DNA from: Scleromitrula shiraiana
Taxonomy: Eukaryota > Ascomycota > Leotiomycetes > Helotiales > Sclerotiniaceae
Length of the DNA stretch: 64,000 nucleotides
Direction of reading: 5' to 3'
Assembly: GCA_028455995.1 (NCBI GenBank)
Contig: JABELC010000014.1
Location: forward strand, 434,001-498,000
Under the pieces are notes generated by a model that saw nothing but the letters and a program-made list of their open reading frames with translations, ran no database searches and was not told the DNA's origin. Each line of letters opens with the position of its first letter. Position 1 is the first letter of the stretch. The translations under genes were made by a program, and so were the position numbers. Of this stretch, positions 24,092-33,888 are shown one piece after another.

Positions 24092-25357
24092 ATGTCTGTT
24101 GAGATCGATTCTCAAGAGCTTGGATTTCATCGTATGCTTCATCTACAGAACAAATTACTCCGATTAAAGATGGATTTTGACATGTGGCAGGTCCCTTCAC
24201 AAATGAAGTGTCGCAAACACTGAGAATTCGAAATCCAAATCATACTCCAGTTGCTTTTAAGGTAAGGAGGTTCTTTACAGTTCAATCTTGAATTTGTACA
24301 ACTGCTAATATATATTATCTTAACAGGTCAAGACTACTGCGCCGAAGCAGTACGTTCTACCATACCTTACAAATTCCCGGCAACCTTCTAATATTCATGA
24401 ATAGATATTGCGTGCGACCAAACTCGGGTAGATTGGAGCCGGGCAGAAGCATAGATGTTACTGGTATGACGTGGTTTGACTAGGAGAAGATATACTGAAT
24501 ATCGCTAACGATGGAATGGGTTAGTTCTCCTACAGGCGATGAAAACCGAGCCACCTCTCGATGCAAAATGTAGAGACAAGTTTTTGGTTCAGTCAGTTGA
24601 GATTACACCGGATAAAGAGTTTTCAGATCAATCTGCAAGCGTACGAAATACATCCTGGAATCACCCTTAAGACGGACATTTGCTGATTTGAATGGGTGAA
24701 TAGCATGTCGATCGAGCAGAGAAGAGCCAAATTCAAGAGAAGAAAATCAGAGTTGTCTTCTTACCACCGGAGACATCGGCACCTATCACTACTCCAGCGA
24801 AGAATAGTATAAATGGAGCAAGTAGCATTGTATGTCCAATTCTCGATTTTCCCATGTGGGATGTTGAGTATCACTAACAGTGTCAAAAACAGCACTCAGA
24901 TACTGCACCTCCAGCGTACCGATCACCATCTCCCGAAGAACACTTCACACCCGCAACCCGTGTAATCAGCGGTGGATCCGGATCAGCGCCTGCCGTTCGA
25001 ATTGAAGACGAACCCATTGGAACCCGCAACCTCGGTGATGCTCGAGCCTCCGCTTTCAACCCGGCTACTTCTCCCACTTCCGCAAGAGACAGCACCGCTT
25101 CCACGACAACAGTCCCCACAAATGTCGTACCAACTTCGATCGATGAACTAAAGGCCGAGCTCGCCCAAGCAAAGAAGACAATTGCATCTTATGCCGAGCA
25201 AGGAGGTTTGAGAATGAGAAAGGTGGCAAATGGGGAGACGTCGAATGAGACGATCAACGAGGTGGCTACAAAATTGCAAGGCACAGAGGGTGTACCCGTA
25301 CAAATCGTCGCAGCTTTATGTTTGCTCAGCTTCCTACTTGCGTACATCTTCTTCTAA
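24092..25357 (+). CDS. SCS2: VAP/Scs2-type ER contact-site protein, 299 aa
   Basis: This is an ER tail-anchored MSP-domain protein that recruits FFAT-motif partners at membrane contact sites. Seven exons: 24092-24131, 24191-24261, 24327-24349 (23 nt), 24405-24463, 24525-24640, 24704-24829 and 24893-25357. The MSP fold spans residues ~1-125: MSVEIDSQELGFHRPFTNEV, LRIRNPNHTPVAFKVKTTAP, YCVRPNSGRLEPGRS, CRDKFLVQS and KKIRVVFLPP. A low-complexity linker rich in Ser, Thr and Pro follows, then a short helix (IDELKAELAQAKKTI), and a C-terminal membrane anchor (VPVQIVAALCLLSFLLAYIF). Domain order and tail anchor match the family well. Confidence 0.93.
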
Positions 25358-26176
25358 TGAACCATCTGTCTATTCCCCTTCCTTGTTTATTCTATCTCTC
25401 TACTGTTTGTTGGTTGTTACATTGAAAGAAAGAGTCTGGGATTTTCGGGGATTTTCGGGGAGAACGGGGCACGCATCGGGTGGGGAATGCAAAATGCAAA
25501 AATAAAATCAGACAAAATTACTCTTGTTGGCCTTTTATGGAAGAGAGCATGGATGGACGGATGGATGGATGGCAATACCGAGTTTTCTGTTCTGTCTGTG
25601 ATATTATAGGGAAGTTATTCACAGAAGATTCGAGATCTCTAAATTTACGAAGTTCCCCCCCCCCCCTTGTGTATCTCACCCTTGTATTCTATTGCTTCCG
25701 CGGTTACAGTTTCTTCGTTGACGCCTTTTTTAATTTTTCGTTTGTTTTTACATTGCTGGGTTGGGGTTGGCTGGGTTTTGTTTGTTATATTGCTGTCTGT
25801 CGTTGTTGTTGTTGTGGATGAGAGGGTTGATGGGGATAGCGATGGGGATGGTTGCTGGGTAATAGGTAGCAAGAGCGTTGAAAAATGAATTCCTCATGAG
25901 CGTTCTAGTCAAGTTCCTGATTGCGTGGAAATGTATAGCTGATATCTTTCTGGTTCGTTTCATTTAATTTCGTTCTGCATTATTCTTTTTCCATGTTTCC
26001 TAAAAGTACAGGCTATATCTATCTATGTATGCTATTGTGCGATACGCTGAAAATATCTATTGACATCTCATAATCTTCTTTATATACACACTTCAAATAT
26101 AACTTCCCCTCACAAATACGAAATCAAAATCGATTAACCCCTTGTAAAGAAAAAAAAAGAGAAAAGAAAAAGAAAA
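25358..26176. other. Intergenic region between convergent genes
   Basis: No gene is seen. It holds GGATTTTCGGGG repeats near 25438-25460, a (GGAT)n run near 25553-25571, a C-run near 25655-25666 and a G/T-rich tract 25740-25860. Frames here look compositional. Confidence 0.55.
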
Positions 26177-27466
26177 TCAAGCTTGAACCTCCTGCTGCGT
26201 CCACCCACCCACCTTCCTCCCCCCATCCTTCCTCTTAACCCTACACGTCATCCCCACCTCCTTATCCCACACAAACTGCCAAATCACATAAACCCAGCTC
26301 TTATGCTGCGGCAACTCCGCATAAAACTCCTTAGCCATCTCATGCAATGCCGGTAATCTCGTCCATGGCACCGCGGGAAAATCATGATGTTCGTTATGTA
26401 ATCCCACGTTATATGTAAAGAAGTTTAACGGCCCATAATAACTAAACGTTTCCGGGATTTCGATGCCCGTTTTCGGATCTTTGGCCGCGGAGGGCTGTTT
26501 CTCGAAAACGTAGTGTTCGGCTATGAAGTGGCCGGCGCAGGGGTGGAGGGAGCCGGCGAGGAAGGCGGACAGGATGAGATAGTAGAGACTATTGTAGGAA
26601 GAAGTAGTTTTTACGAGAGCGATGTCGAAGAGGACTTGGGCGAGGATGTTGACGATGTGGATGGATGTGAAGGGGACTTTGTAGATGAAGATGGGGCGGA
26701 TGGCGTAGAAGAGGATTTGGAAGGTGCAGAAGAAGGATTTTCCAAGGAGGGAGTCCAGGAATATGGCTTCAAAGCGGGTGGGGAGGTCGGTGTCGAGTCC
26801 GTCGACGCCGAGGGATTTGTGGTGCGTTAGGTGGTAGGGCTGGGGCTTTGTTAGCTTTTGGGTTCGTTAAATTTTAGGCTTCGGTTGCATGTGTAAAACG
26901 TACTCTAAATGAAGCCGAATAAGGAATTCCAATTGGTAGATTGGCAAAGATAGCAAGTGCACGATTGGCATTTGCATTTCTGAACGCAAGATTGTGAGAG
27001 ATTTCGTGGATTGCCAGAAACAGGTTTTGGTTGGCTGTGGCTCCAATTATGTAGGCTGTGAGGAAGAATTTCCATGATAGGAAGGGTGTGTTGCGGAGGA
27101 GGTAGGCGCAGAGTATTTGGATTGATACGACGAGGAGGACGACGTATTTTGTAAGTGGCTCTGGCCCGCAGAGCTTGGTTACCTGTTTTGTATTTAAGTT
27201 AGTTATTCTGTATCATTGAAGAATTTCTGCGGTAGAGATTGATAGTTGGAATTTACCTCGGGATGTGCCTTAATAATTGCTTGACGTCTGGTCCGATGAG
27301 GTTCCTCAGTATATGTCCAAAAGAAATCGTGTTCCTTAACATCAATCTGAGGTTGAACCTCTCCATTTTCCGTTGAATCTTCCTTTCCTCCATTGACTCT
27401 CAGCCGCGGAGTAACTGGTCCATTGGATGTTGAGGCCGTAACTGTAGATGTTGCAACCGGAGGCAT
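26177..27466 (-). CDS. Sphingolipid delta-4 desaturase, 383 aa
   Basis: It introduces the 4,5-trans double bond into the sphinganine part of dihydroceramide at the ER, a step leading to fungal glucosylceramide. Exons 27466-27257, 27182-26904 and 26839-26177 are in phase. The N-terminal lipid-desaturase segment reads KEHDFFWTYTEEPHRTRR and KAHPEVTKLCGPEP. The three iron-binding histidine boxes are present: HEISHN, HLTHH (within FRPYHLTHHKSLGVDGLDTD) and NEHHDFP. Hydrophobic segments flank the boxes as expected (for example VVLLVVSIQILCAYLL). The C-terminus reads WVYVIWQFVWDKEVGMTCRV. Length and motif order match the family. Confidence 0.94.
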
Positions 27467-28223
27467 AATGAATATCTCTGTGATGTATGTCTCCCAGAGA
27501 TTGTGATGCTGGCTTTTATATATAGTTTGGTGGTGTGATGTTGATATTCATTCAAGGGCATCGGATTAATTTAATCCGGTCTAGAAACCAAGGGTCCGAG
27601 TGCACGGGTACGCTAGGTTTTTGGGAGTCGCAAGCACTGGGAAAGTCAAACCAACGACTCATCTTCTAAAAAGAAATCTTTGTCTAATTGACTTGGATTA
27701 GGTTAATCTTCAAGCTCAAATCCAAACTTATAGGATTCCAGAAATCTAGTTTTAAGGACTGATTTCATATAAATCTCCAAACTCGTGGGAAATGTTTGTT
27801 CGTTTGTTCCTTCCCCTGAATTTGCCACTCGTGTGGGTCGAGCTTTCCGCTTATCGAACCCCTCGATTGTAATAATAGGCCCACGCCTTATGCCCATTGT
27901 TTTTCCATCTAAACCATTCCAGATAAATTTCCATGATCTATCTACTTGAGCATTCGACTATTCTTAGGACATTGAATATTGAATAACCTTGAGTATATCT
28001 TATTCCGTTTTGGATGTTGAAGGACTTTGTTTACAAGCCTTTTTTAAACAACAAAAGCACATGTTTTATTGATCTAAAACTAGACTAAATTTTGCAGATT
28101 GTAATATCCTTTTGCTCATACTCTACTCCATTATCCGTTTTCAATCGAGCTCTTATTTGAATTGTTTGAGAAACATTCAAAGTAACTTGACTTTCTCCCG
28201 CAAAAAGCACATCAGTTATCATT
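27467..28223. other. Divergent upstream region
   Basis: No supportable gene is seen. It separates the desaturase (-) from the DUF3716-like gene (+). TATA-like AT-rich tracts occur on both sides. Confidence 0.5.
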
Positions 28224-29641
28224 ATGTCGCAGGATTTTCCCCCACCAAATTCCATCCCTACGCTTCAGAATACTCGTACAGGAGAGCCAACACTTCATCA
28301 TACCATGGGTAATTCCAATCCGCGTGGTACTGAAGGTTTCAGTATTTATAGTGGACCACATCCCGAAGCTATGATGACCTCATATTCATCATATATTCCC
28401 CCTCGATTTCCCGCTTGGGGAACCATTCCTTTTGAATATTATGATCCAGTGGACAATCACATCAATTCAACGCCGTGCTTGACCAATTCTTTCTCTATAC
28501 CACCGACACTAGCTAGTCGTCCCAACGAACCTCCGTTGGGAATTATGAGCTCAAACTTTACTCAGGTTCCAGAACGCGTGCAAGGAAAGCCTTCTAATTT
28601 CCAAAAACTTTTGGAACCGCCAGTTCCGGGACTTTCTGGGTCAGAACCAAATACACCGTCCGGATATAGTTCTTCAAAAATGATATAAATTCTTCACAAT
28701 GCTGGTTCCACAAACTGCCAAAGTCGCATTAATAGGCTTATTGCCAATTATCCTGACATAAAACGAAATGTCAAATGGAGGGCTAACCTATCTAAAGAGA
28801 TCAAACAAACGAAACGCGCAGAAGCATACTTGGTTCAACAACGAGGTCATACGCCCATTGAACCATGTGGCAGCTGCTCTTTTCTCCCGACTTGTTCTCC
28901 ATTCCAAAGTTGTGTAGTGGTAGATGGGTTCAAAGGAGGAGCGTGTGCAAACTGTCATTGGAACAATCAATGGACTAAATGTGTCTGTATAGTCAAACAC
29001 GTGACCTTACGTCACGTGTCCGTTGAGGAGGCATATATCCTCGACGGCGCACAACACCCTTCTTGAACTCCTTGAACAAATAATACAATACTGATTGATA
29101 CCCATAATTGTATAGTTCCATACCCCCGGAGTCATACAAACAAAATGTACCTTTCGAAGTAAGTGACAATCTGAGGTACACCGAAACCTAACTAATCCTT
29201 CATCTAGGAGCAGAACAACTTCCAGGGCAATTTTATCCAGAAGAACCAAGTACAGAAAACAATAGTCCGAAAACTACCAAGAACCATCGACAATCGACTA
29301 AAAGAGAGTACACGGATATAAGCACTGACGCTGAAGCTGAAACACAACCAGATACAACCTCGCTGCCGCAGTTCAAGAAGATCAATACAAATGACAGGAT
29401 CTACAAAGCTGCTCCTGCAGCTGCTGTTGATCCCTTGCAAGTAGTTATCAGTCATTTGCAAAAAGCTATCAATCATTTGCATGAAGTTACCAGTCCTTTG
29501 CAAGAAGTTGCCAGTCGTTTGAAAGAAGTTACCAGTCGTTTGAAAGAAGTTACCAGTCATTTGCAAGGACAAAAAGCACTGTTAGAGGGACTTAAGGGCA
29601 CGGGGATTTATATCACGGCATCAGATACTGATCGTAAATGA
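28224..29641 (+). pseudogene. DUF3716-like zinc-cluster protein with in-frame stop
   Basis: The function is unknown. The first part (28224-28688) encodes 154 residues, Pro/Ser/Asn-rich and probably disordered. A TAA at 28686-28688 ends it, but the same frame continues open past the stop to 29066. There it encodes NRLIANYPDIKRNVKW, then PCGSCSFLPT...PFQSCVV...GGACANCHWN...KC, the cysteine pattern I associate with the fungal DUF3716 domain. After a presumed intron, a further segment (about 29208-29641) ends in a coiled coil built of near-repeats of the unit LKEVTSR/LQEVASR. Either a 66-nt intron with a weak GTCCGG donor removes the stop, or the gene is decaying. The exact second intron is unresolved. 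Confidence 0.55.
29452..29570 (+). repeat. Heptad-coding tandem repeat (LKEVTSR-like)
   Basis: Six to seven 21-nt units encode variants of L-K/Q/H-E/K-V/A-T/I/A-S/N-R/H/P. They would form an extended coiled coil at the end of the DUF3716-like gene. Confidence 0.8.
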
Positions 29642-30083
29642 ATTTGTGTTGTTCAAGACATTGTTAAGGAATTTTGATTACTGGTCAATAATGATTTCTT
29701 GATCGTCAATTTTAGATATATTAGGTACGCTCGTATAGGTCGGCTTTAAAGGTTTTGGTGTAAATCTTTAATGAAGATACATTGTCGATTTGGGTCATAA
29801 TAGAACATGGAAGGAATTTGTGGGTAATCTGCAATGCACCTCTTTGCACCTCTTTACTCTTAAAACAATACAACATCAAAGTTAGTAGCCACTCCAAGTC
29901 CTAACAATTACTATACTAAATTATCCCAAGTTGCTCGTCCGATCTTCGACTCCCGATCGCCGTGTACTTCCACGTGAAAACCGAGCATCTTGCAATCGAA
30001 AATGTCACCGTCGATCGAAGCATGTAACAACTTTATAATTACAAGTAAGCGCATGGATATAACAACAAAATCAATCAGAAATA

Positions 30084-30226
30084 AGGAATGTAGCTTAGTG
30101 GTTTAGAGCGCAAGATATCCTTAGATTGAGATGGGCAATTTATCCATACCTGTGCTCACGTGCAAACTTGTGAACTTGTCTTGATCTCGAGTGCTTGAGG
30201 CGATAGTTCGAGTCTATCTATTCCTG
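30084..30226 (+). tRNA. tRNA-like gene 1, intron 70 nt, atypical anticodon loop
   Basis: Acceptor AGGAATG pairs fully with TATTCCT (30219-30225, one G-U). Positions 8-9 are TA. The D stem GCTT/GAGC encloses an AGTGGTTTA loop. The T arm GATAG-TTCGAGT-CTATC is perfect. A box TAGCTTAGTGG and B box GTTCGAGTC both fit consensus. Anticodon stem CAAGA (30111-30115) pairs 4 of 5 with GCTTG (30193-30197), leaving an insert from 30122 to 30191 that ends in GAG like its relatives. The loop has A, not U, at position 33, so the nominal anticodon TCC is doubtful. T5 at 30234-30238 can terminate Pol III. Spliced length would be 73 nt. Confidence 0.6.
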
Positions 30227-30718
30227 AGTATCATTTTTGGTATTTTTTTCTCCCTTTCATGTCTTTTTCTTAAGGATGTAAGTTTTAGTCCAATCTTCTC
30301 CCTCTTTTTGGGTCAACATATGGTATAGCATTGAGAAGGAAAGGGGTGATGAAATTCAAAATGTCTTTAGTGCCGCAGTAGCCGAGAAGTTTCCGACTGC
30401 CCTTGGGGAATAATCATGGTTACTGTCGAGAATAATGTAATAACTCCTATAACACTACCAGACTGTAGATTTCTTCTTTCGTTTGAACAAAATTGACATT
30501 TTTTTATCAAGAACATTGTCTACCTAAGTAACAAAGATCCCTGAGATGGAGTCCAGATCCCTTACCTCGGTCAAGGACGCGTCATGCTCCTACCTACCTA
30601 CCCTCTTGTCGTCTCATCTTCAGCCATTTTAACTTCGGACATATCGCCTAAGGTACCAAGAGACCTTAGTTTGACCAACTTGTTTCAAGTTAGAGGTAAG
30701 TGTTCCAAAAAGAATATA

Positions 30719-30858
30719 GGGAATTTAGTCTAGTGGTTAAGACGCTTGTCTCAAAGTGTGATCGGATGAAACCCAGTCCAGTCTGACTATTGATGACAGG
30801 GTGACCAGAACATCTACCATGAGAACATGAGACGGTAGTTCAAATATATCCATTCTCA
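30719..30858 (+). tRNA. tRNA-like gene 2, anticodon CAA, intron 68 nt
   Basis: Acceptor GGGAATT pairs 6 of 7 with CATTCTC (30851-30857). D stem GTCT/AGAC is perfect. Anticodon stem CTTGT/ACATG pairs 4 of 5. The loop joins CTCAAA (30750-30755) to A (30824), giving U33 and anticodon CAA at 34-36. The insert 30756-30823 starts GTGTG and ends CTACCATGAG. Variable loop AGAC is only 4 nt, so this is class I and not a normal leucine tRNA. T arm GGTAG/ATATC pairs 4 of 5. A box TAGTCTAGTGG is perfect; the B box misses one position. The nearest T4 is ~40 nt downstream. Confidence 0.55.
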
Positions 30859-31292
30859 GAATCTTCTACCTTCTATCTTCTACTTGATAATCCATCCATT
30901 TTGTCACTTTTGCTAATGCAATTTTCCCATATTTTGCTCCCCAAAAAGCTTAGGATGTATAAAACATGTTCCAAGTATTTATATTCCAGCTCTTCATAAC
31001 CTTGTATATCTACACAATGGTATGCTCATCACTCTTTGATTTTATGCCAGCTCCATGCTCATGAATCTTCAAGGTTCACTTTGAGATTGGATGTCTAGAG
31101 CTACCACAATTGCTTAACTGAAATGAGCCCTGAAATAAAGCTCCTTACATTTGTATCTTGGGGATAAAACCATGACACTGAATTTAAATATGTGTGCTCT
31201 TCCTTTTTGTCACATATACCTTTCCTCACACCAAAGATATGGAATGGATGTATATGGCTCGAAATCGGAGCGAGGCATATATCAAACAAGAA

Positions 31293-31431
31293 TATAATGT
31301 AGTCTAGTGGTAAGATGTATATCTCTAAGTGTGACAAAGTATGGCCACACCTCTCAACCTTGTGTTGTCAAGGAGTCTCTACCTGTCTACCGTGAGCATA
31401 TGAGACGACAGTTTGATTCTGTCCATTTTCA
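31293..31431 (+). tRNA. tRNA-like gene 3, anticodon CTA, intron 68 nt
   Basis: D stem GTCT/AGAT and anticodon stem TATAT/ATATG pair fully if G-U pairs are allowed. T arm GACAG-TTTGATT-CTGTC is perfect. Acceptor TATAATG/CATTTTC pairs 5 of 7. The loop joins CTCTAA (31323-31328) to C (31397), giving U33, anticodon CTA and A37; CTA would read the UAG stop codon. Insert 31329-31396 starts GTGTG and ends CTACCGTGAG. Variable loop is AGAC. A box TAGTCTAGTGG is perfect; the B box has one mismatch. T6 at 31438-31443 follows directly, a strong Pol III terminator. Confidence 0.6.
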
Positions 31432-32495
31432 TTCAACTTTTTTCTTTTGTGTCTAAGTTTTTCTCTAGGGTTCCGTCTTTTGGTATATGATATCGTTGAT
31501 CTAGGGGCACAGCCAATCTGGTTCATTTTCGCATATGTTCGTCGCCTAATCTAGTTGTAATATCTAGATTATTGATATCATCATCGATTCAAGATGTATC
31601 AAGGTGATGTTTTACAAGTATCTCATCTAGTAGCGATCACATGTTCTCAAGAGCCAAACTGGGAGTTTCTTCAAACATACGGGCAATTCCTTAGCCTTCC
31701 CCATCTTTGCATTCATGTAATGCTTCCCAAAGGAGAAATTCCACACTTCATCGTAATCCTGAGCATAAAAGGAAGAAGAATACCAGCGATAACATTGGGA
31801 GGAAAACAATAACCGGAAGATTCTATTTTTGAGGCTTTCAATTCAGTGGCCCATTCTGCCAGTACATAAGTTGTAGATACCGCGTACTTTGGTGGGAGTA
31901 TACGACTAACAATAACAACAATAACAACCAAATAATAACGTAACTCATAAGTTGCGGCAATGGTGACATGTATTCTCACCGTAACTTGTAAATGTATTGG
32001 GCCAAGGATGACTTTGAGATGTGTTAGCTGAGAGTCTATTTATACTGACTGCACTGGCAGTGGCAGCAATGAAAGATGATAGATTTAACTCAATGAGTAG
32101 CAAACTTCAAGATTCATTGCGGATTAATATACTAATTAATTAGTTTCAAGGTGAGAAGTAGAGCAGGAGGTTCTAACGTTGAGTTGTCAAATTTCTTTCC
32201 CAAAACACTTTAACAATAAAATATGACTTCAACATTATTATAAAACAAACACTAAAGGTTATCACTCTACAGGCTATGATTTTTTCTTCAGAAATCATAA
32301 TTAGAGGCGTTGTAGCTCAAGTCTGGGTCTTTGATTTTGAGGAAAATGATCCATAAATCAAAACTCATCTCAATTTCTTCATTCACCACAATTCAAGAAA
32401 ATCTAAAATCTAACACCCACAGTAGTTTCTTAACACGGCAGCGTCGTCCCTAGTACTCCAATCTGCCTGCCCCTCCCAAAAATCTAAAAATATAT

Positions 32496-32646
32496 CGAAG
32501 AAGATGAGAATCGAACTCAGGTCTCACACACTCACGGTAGGAACTCCGGCTTTCTGAATGCCTTATAGAACCCATGTAGATCCCTTATAGGAGCCACCAG
32601 CATTCCACACTTAGAAGTGCGTGTTCTGCCACTGAACTACTTCTCC
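32496..32646 (-). tRNA. tRNA-like gene 4, anticodon CTA, intron 80 nt
   Basis: This is the best-preserved copy. Acceptor GGAGAAG pairs 7 of 7 with CTTCTTC (one G-U). D arm GTTC/GAAC is perfect. Anticodon stem CGCAC/GTGTG is fully paired with one G-U. T arm CTGAG-TTCGATT-CTCAT pairs 4 of 5. The loop joins TTCTAA to T, giving U33, anticodon CTA and A37. The insert runs 32610 down to 32531, starts GTGTG and ends CTACCGTGAG. A box TAGTTCAGTGG and B box GTTCGATTC are perfect. Two T5 runs lie just downstream on this strand (32490-32486 and 32482-32478). Spliced length would be 71 nt. Confidence 0.65.
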
Positions 32647-32965
32647 AATTGTTTCTTTGATTTAGGAACTTCTTACTGGATACTATATCCTTACGCTTTA
32701 AATCTGGTTATGTTTATTCACTCTTTTTTCTAACATTGTATGGATACTTTTGAAGGACCTCGGGAGGCATAGTAACAGCAAGATGGTAAGTTGATGCGAT
32801 AAATTTCTATGGCAGGGAAGGTCGATACGTCCTAGACAACTTTATCTTAGATTTGGAGATACAAATGAATTACTAGACTATTTGTTTTTTTATTGCCTAA
32901 AAGAAGTGATCGAGACAATAATTGATAAAACTGTAATGGAAACAGTATAGAAGACTAAAAGTATA

Positions 32966-33132
32966 TAGAGATGATGAGAGTTACACTCACGGTAGACGCA
33001 ACCAATTCCAATTGCTGCCCATAGATAGACATTGCTCAGTCAAGCACCTTTGTGTATGCAGAACGCGTACGGTAGCTCGAAGGTGCCGCGTCACACTTTG
33101 AGGTGCGTATTCTACCGCTTAACTACGCTTCT
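32966..33132 (-). pseudogene. tRNA-like gene 5, broken copy (anticodon CAA)
   Basis: The 5' half matches copy 4: acceptor AGAAGCG, A box TAGTTAAGCGG, anticodon stem CGCAC and loop CTCAAA (anticodon CAA). A 111-nt insert follows (33096 down to 32986), starting GTGTGA and ending CTACCGTGAG. The 3' half lacks ~15 nt compared with copy 4: most of the 3' anticodon stem, the variable loop and the 5' T stem are gone, along with most of the B box. The sequence resumes at CTCAT plus a 3' acceptor CATCTCT (5 of 7 pairs). It is therefore probably inactive. Confidence 0.6.
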
Positions 33133-33699
33133 TGTTTGTTGAGATCCATAGGTAGTATTTGAGTTTACGTCTCTTCGGGGGTTGTAATATAGTTATTGTG
33201 AATACCAGAAGGTGAAATGCGAAGTGCCTCCTTCCCTTTTCGCCAAGTAATGTAGATATGGGCGCTGTTACGGTAGAACGAGCGCACAAATACAATCGAT
33301 AATACTCTAGTATTTGGTTGTTGTATTAATCTTAAAAACTCACATAGTCTTCGTATTATAAACTGTGCAGAATGAATTGAAATTTGAAACCCAATTAGCT
33401 CTACCTGAAAAATCAATTCAAAGTAACAATGAAAAAGGACATTTATTTAACTCAACACTCGAACATGACACGAACCTCCTTCATTTCACCCAATTAAATT
33501 GATTCCAATTCATGTCGTAGTTATCAAATAATTAACACACTTGTATACATCATAATTATCCTTGGCACCAAACTTCACTCGACTAACATCTCGCTAACCC
33601 CATTTCCCATTAGACTCAATCAACTAATGGTCCCCTCACCCCCACCCCCAAGAAAAGTTTACTTATGATCTATATATTTCTAAACTAAAGTATACATTC

Positions 33700-33888
33700 T
33701 ATCAAACATGGCAAATGGCGGTGGTGTGGAAACCATTCAGGGCAACTTTGCTGTGCGGCCGGCTTAAAATTGTTCACCCGCGAGGTTAACAGTCTGTAGG
33801 ATCGAATTACAGTTCATCGTCGAAAAAAACCCACCGGGGTTTCTTAAGGGCAGACCAGCCGAGGATGGTCCTTAAGTTTTGTCTTTTT
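33700..33888 (+). ncRNA. Candidate structured RNA, three hairpins and oligo-T end
   Basis: Three consecutive inverted repeats are visible. CTGTA/TACAG lies at 33794-33798 and 33808-33812. AAACCC-ACCG-GGGTTT lies at 33827-33842. The third (33843-33876) has CTTAAG pairing with CTTAAG and an inner GACCA/TGGTC around an 8-nt loop, with a 4-nt bulge. It is followed at once by TTTTGTCTTTTT, which looks like a Pol III end. A TATATA-containing stretch at 33671-33678 sits about 30 bp before the proposed start. The 5' end is a guess. It does not match the U1, U2, U4, U5, U6, 5S, SRP or RNase P motifs I know. Confidence 0.35.

Noticed and set aside
28686..28688. Idea that the CTA tRNA-like genes suppress the stop in the DUF3716-like gene
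   Set aside because: The stop is TAA; a CUA anticodon would read UAG, not UAA.
30719..30858. Copy 2 as an ordinary tRNA-Leu(CAA) gene
   Set aside because: Leucine tRNAs have a long variable arm; here only 4 nt (AGAC) separate the anticodon and T stems.
31594..31812. 72-codon frame starting MYQGDVLQVSHL
   Set aside because: Short, no homology recognised, equally open antisense frames, in a gene-poor region.
33700..33888. Hairpin region as 5S rRNA, SRP RNA, RNase P/MRP or a spliceosomal RNA
   Set aside because: None of the diagnostic motifs of those RNAs that I know are visible.
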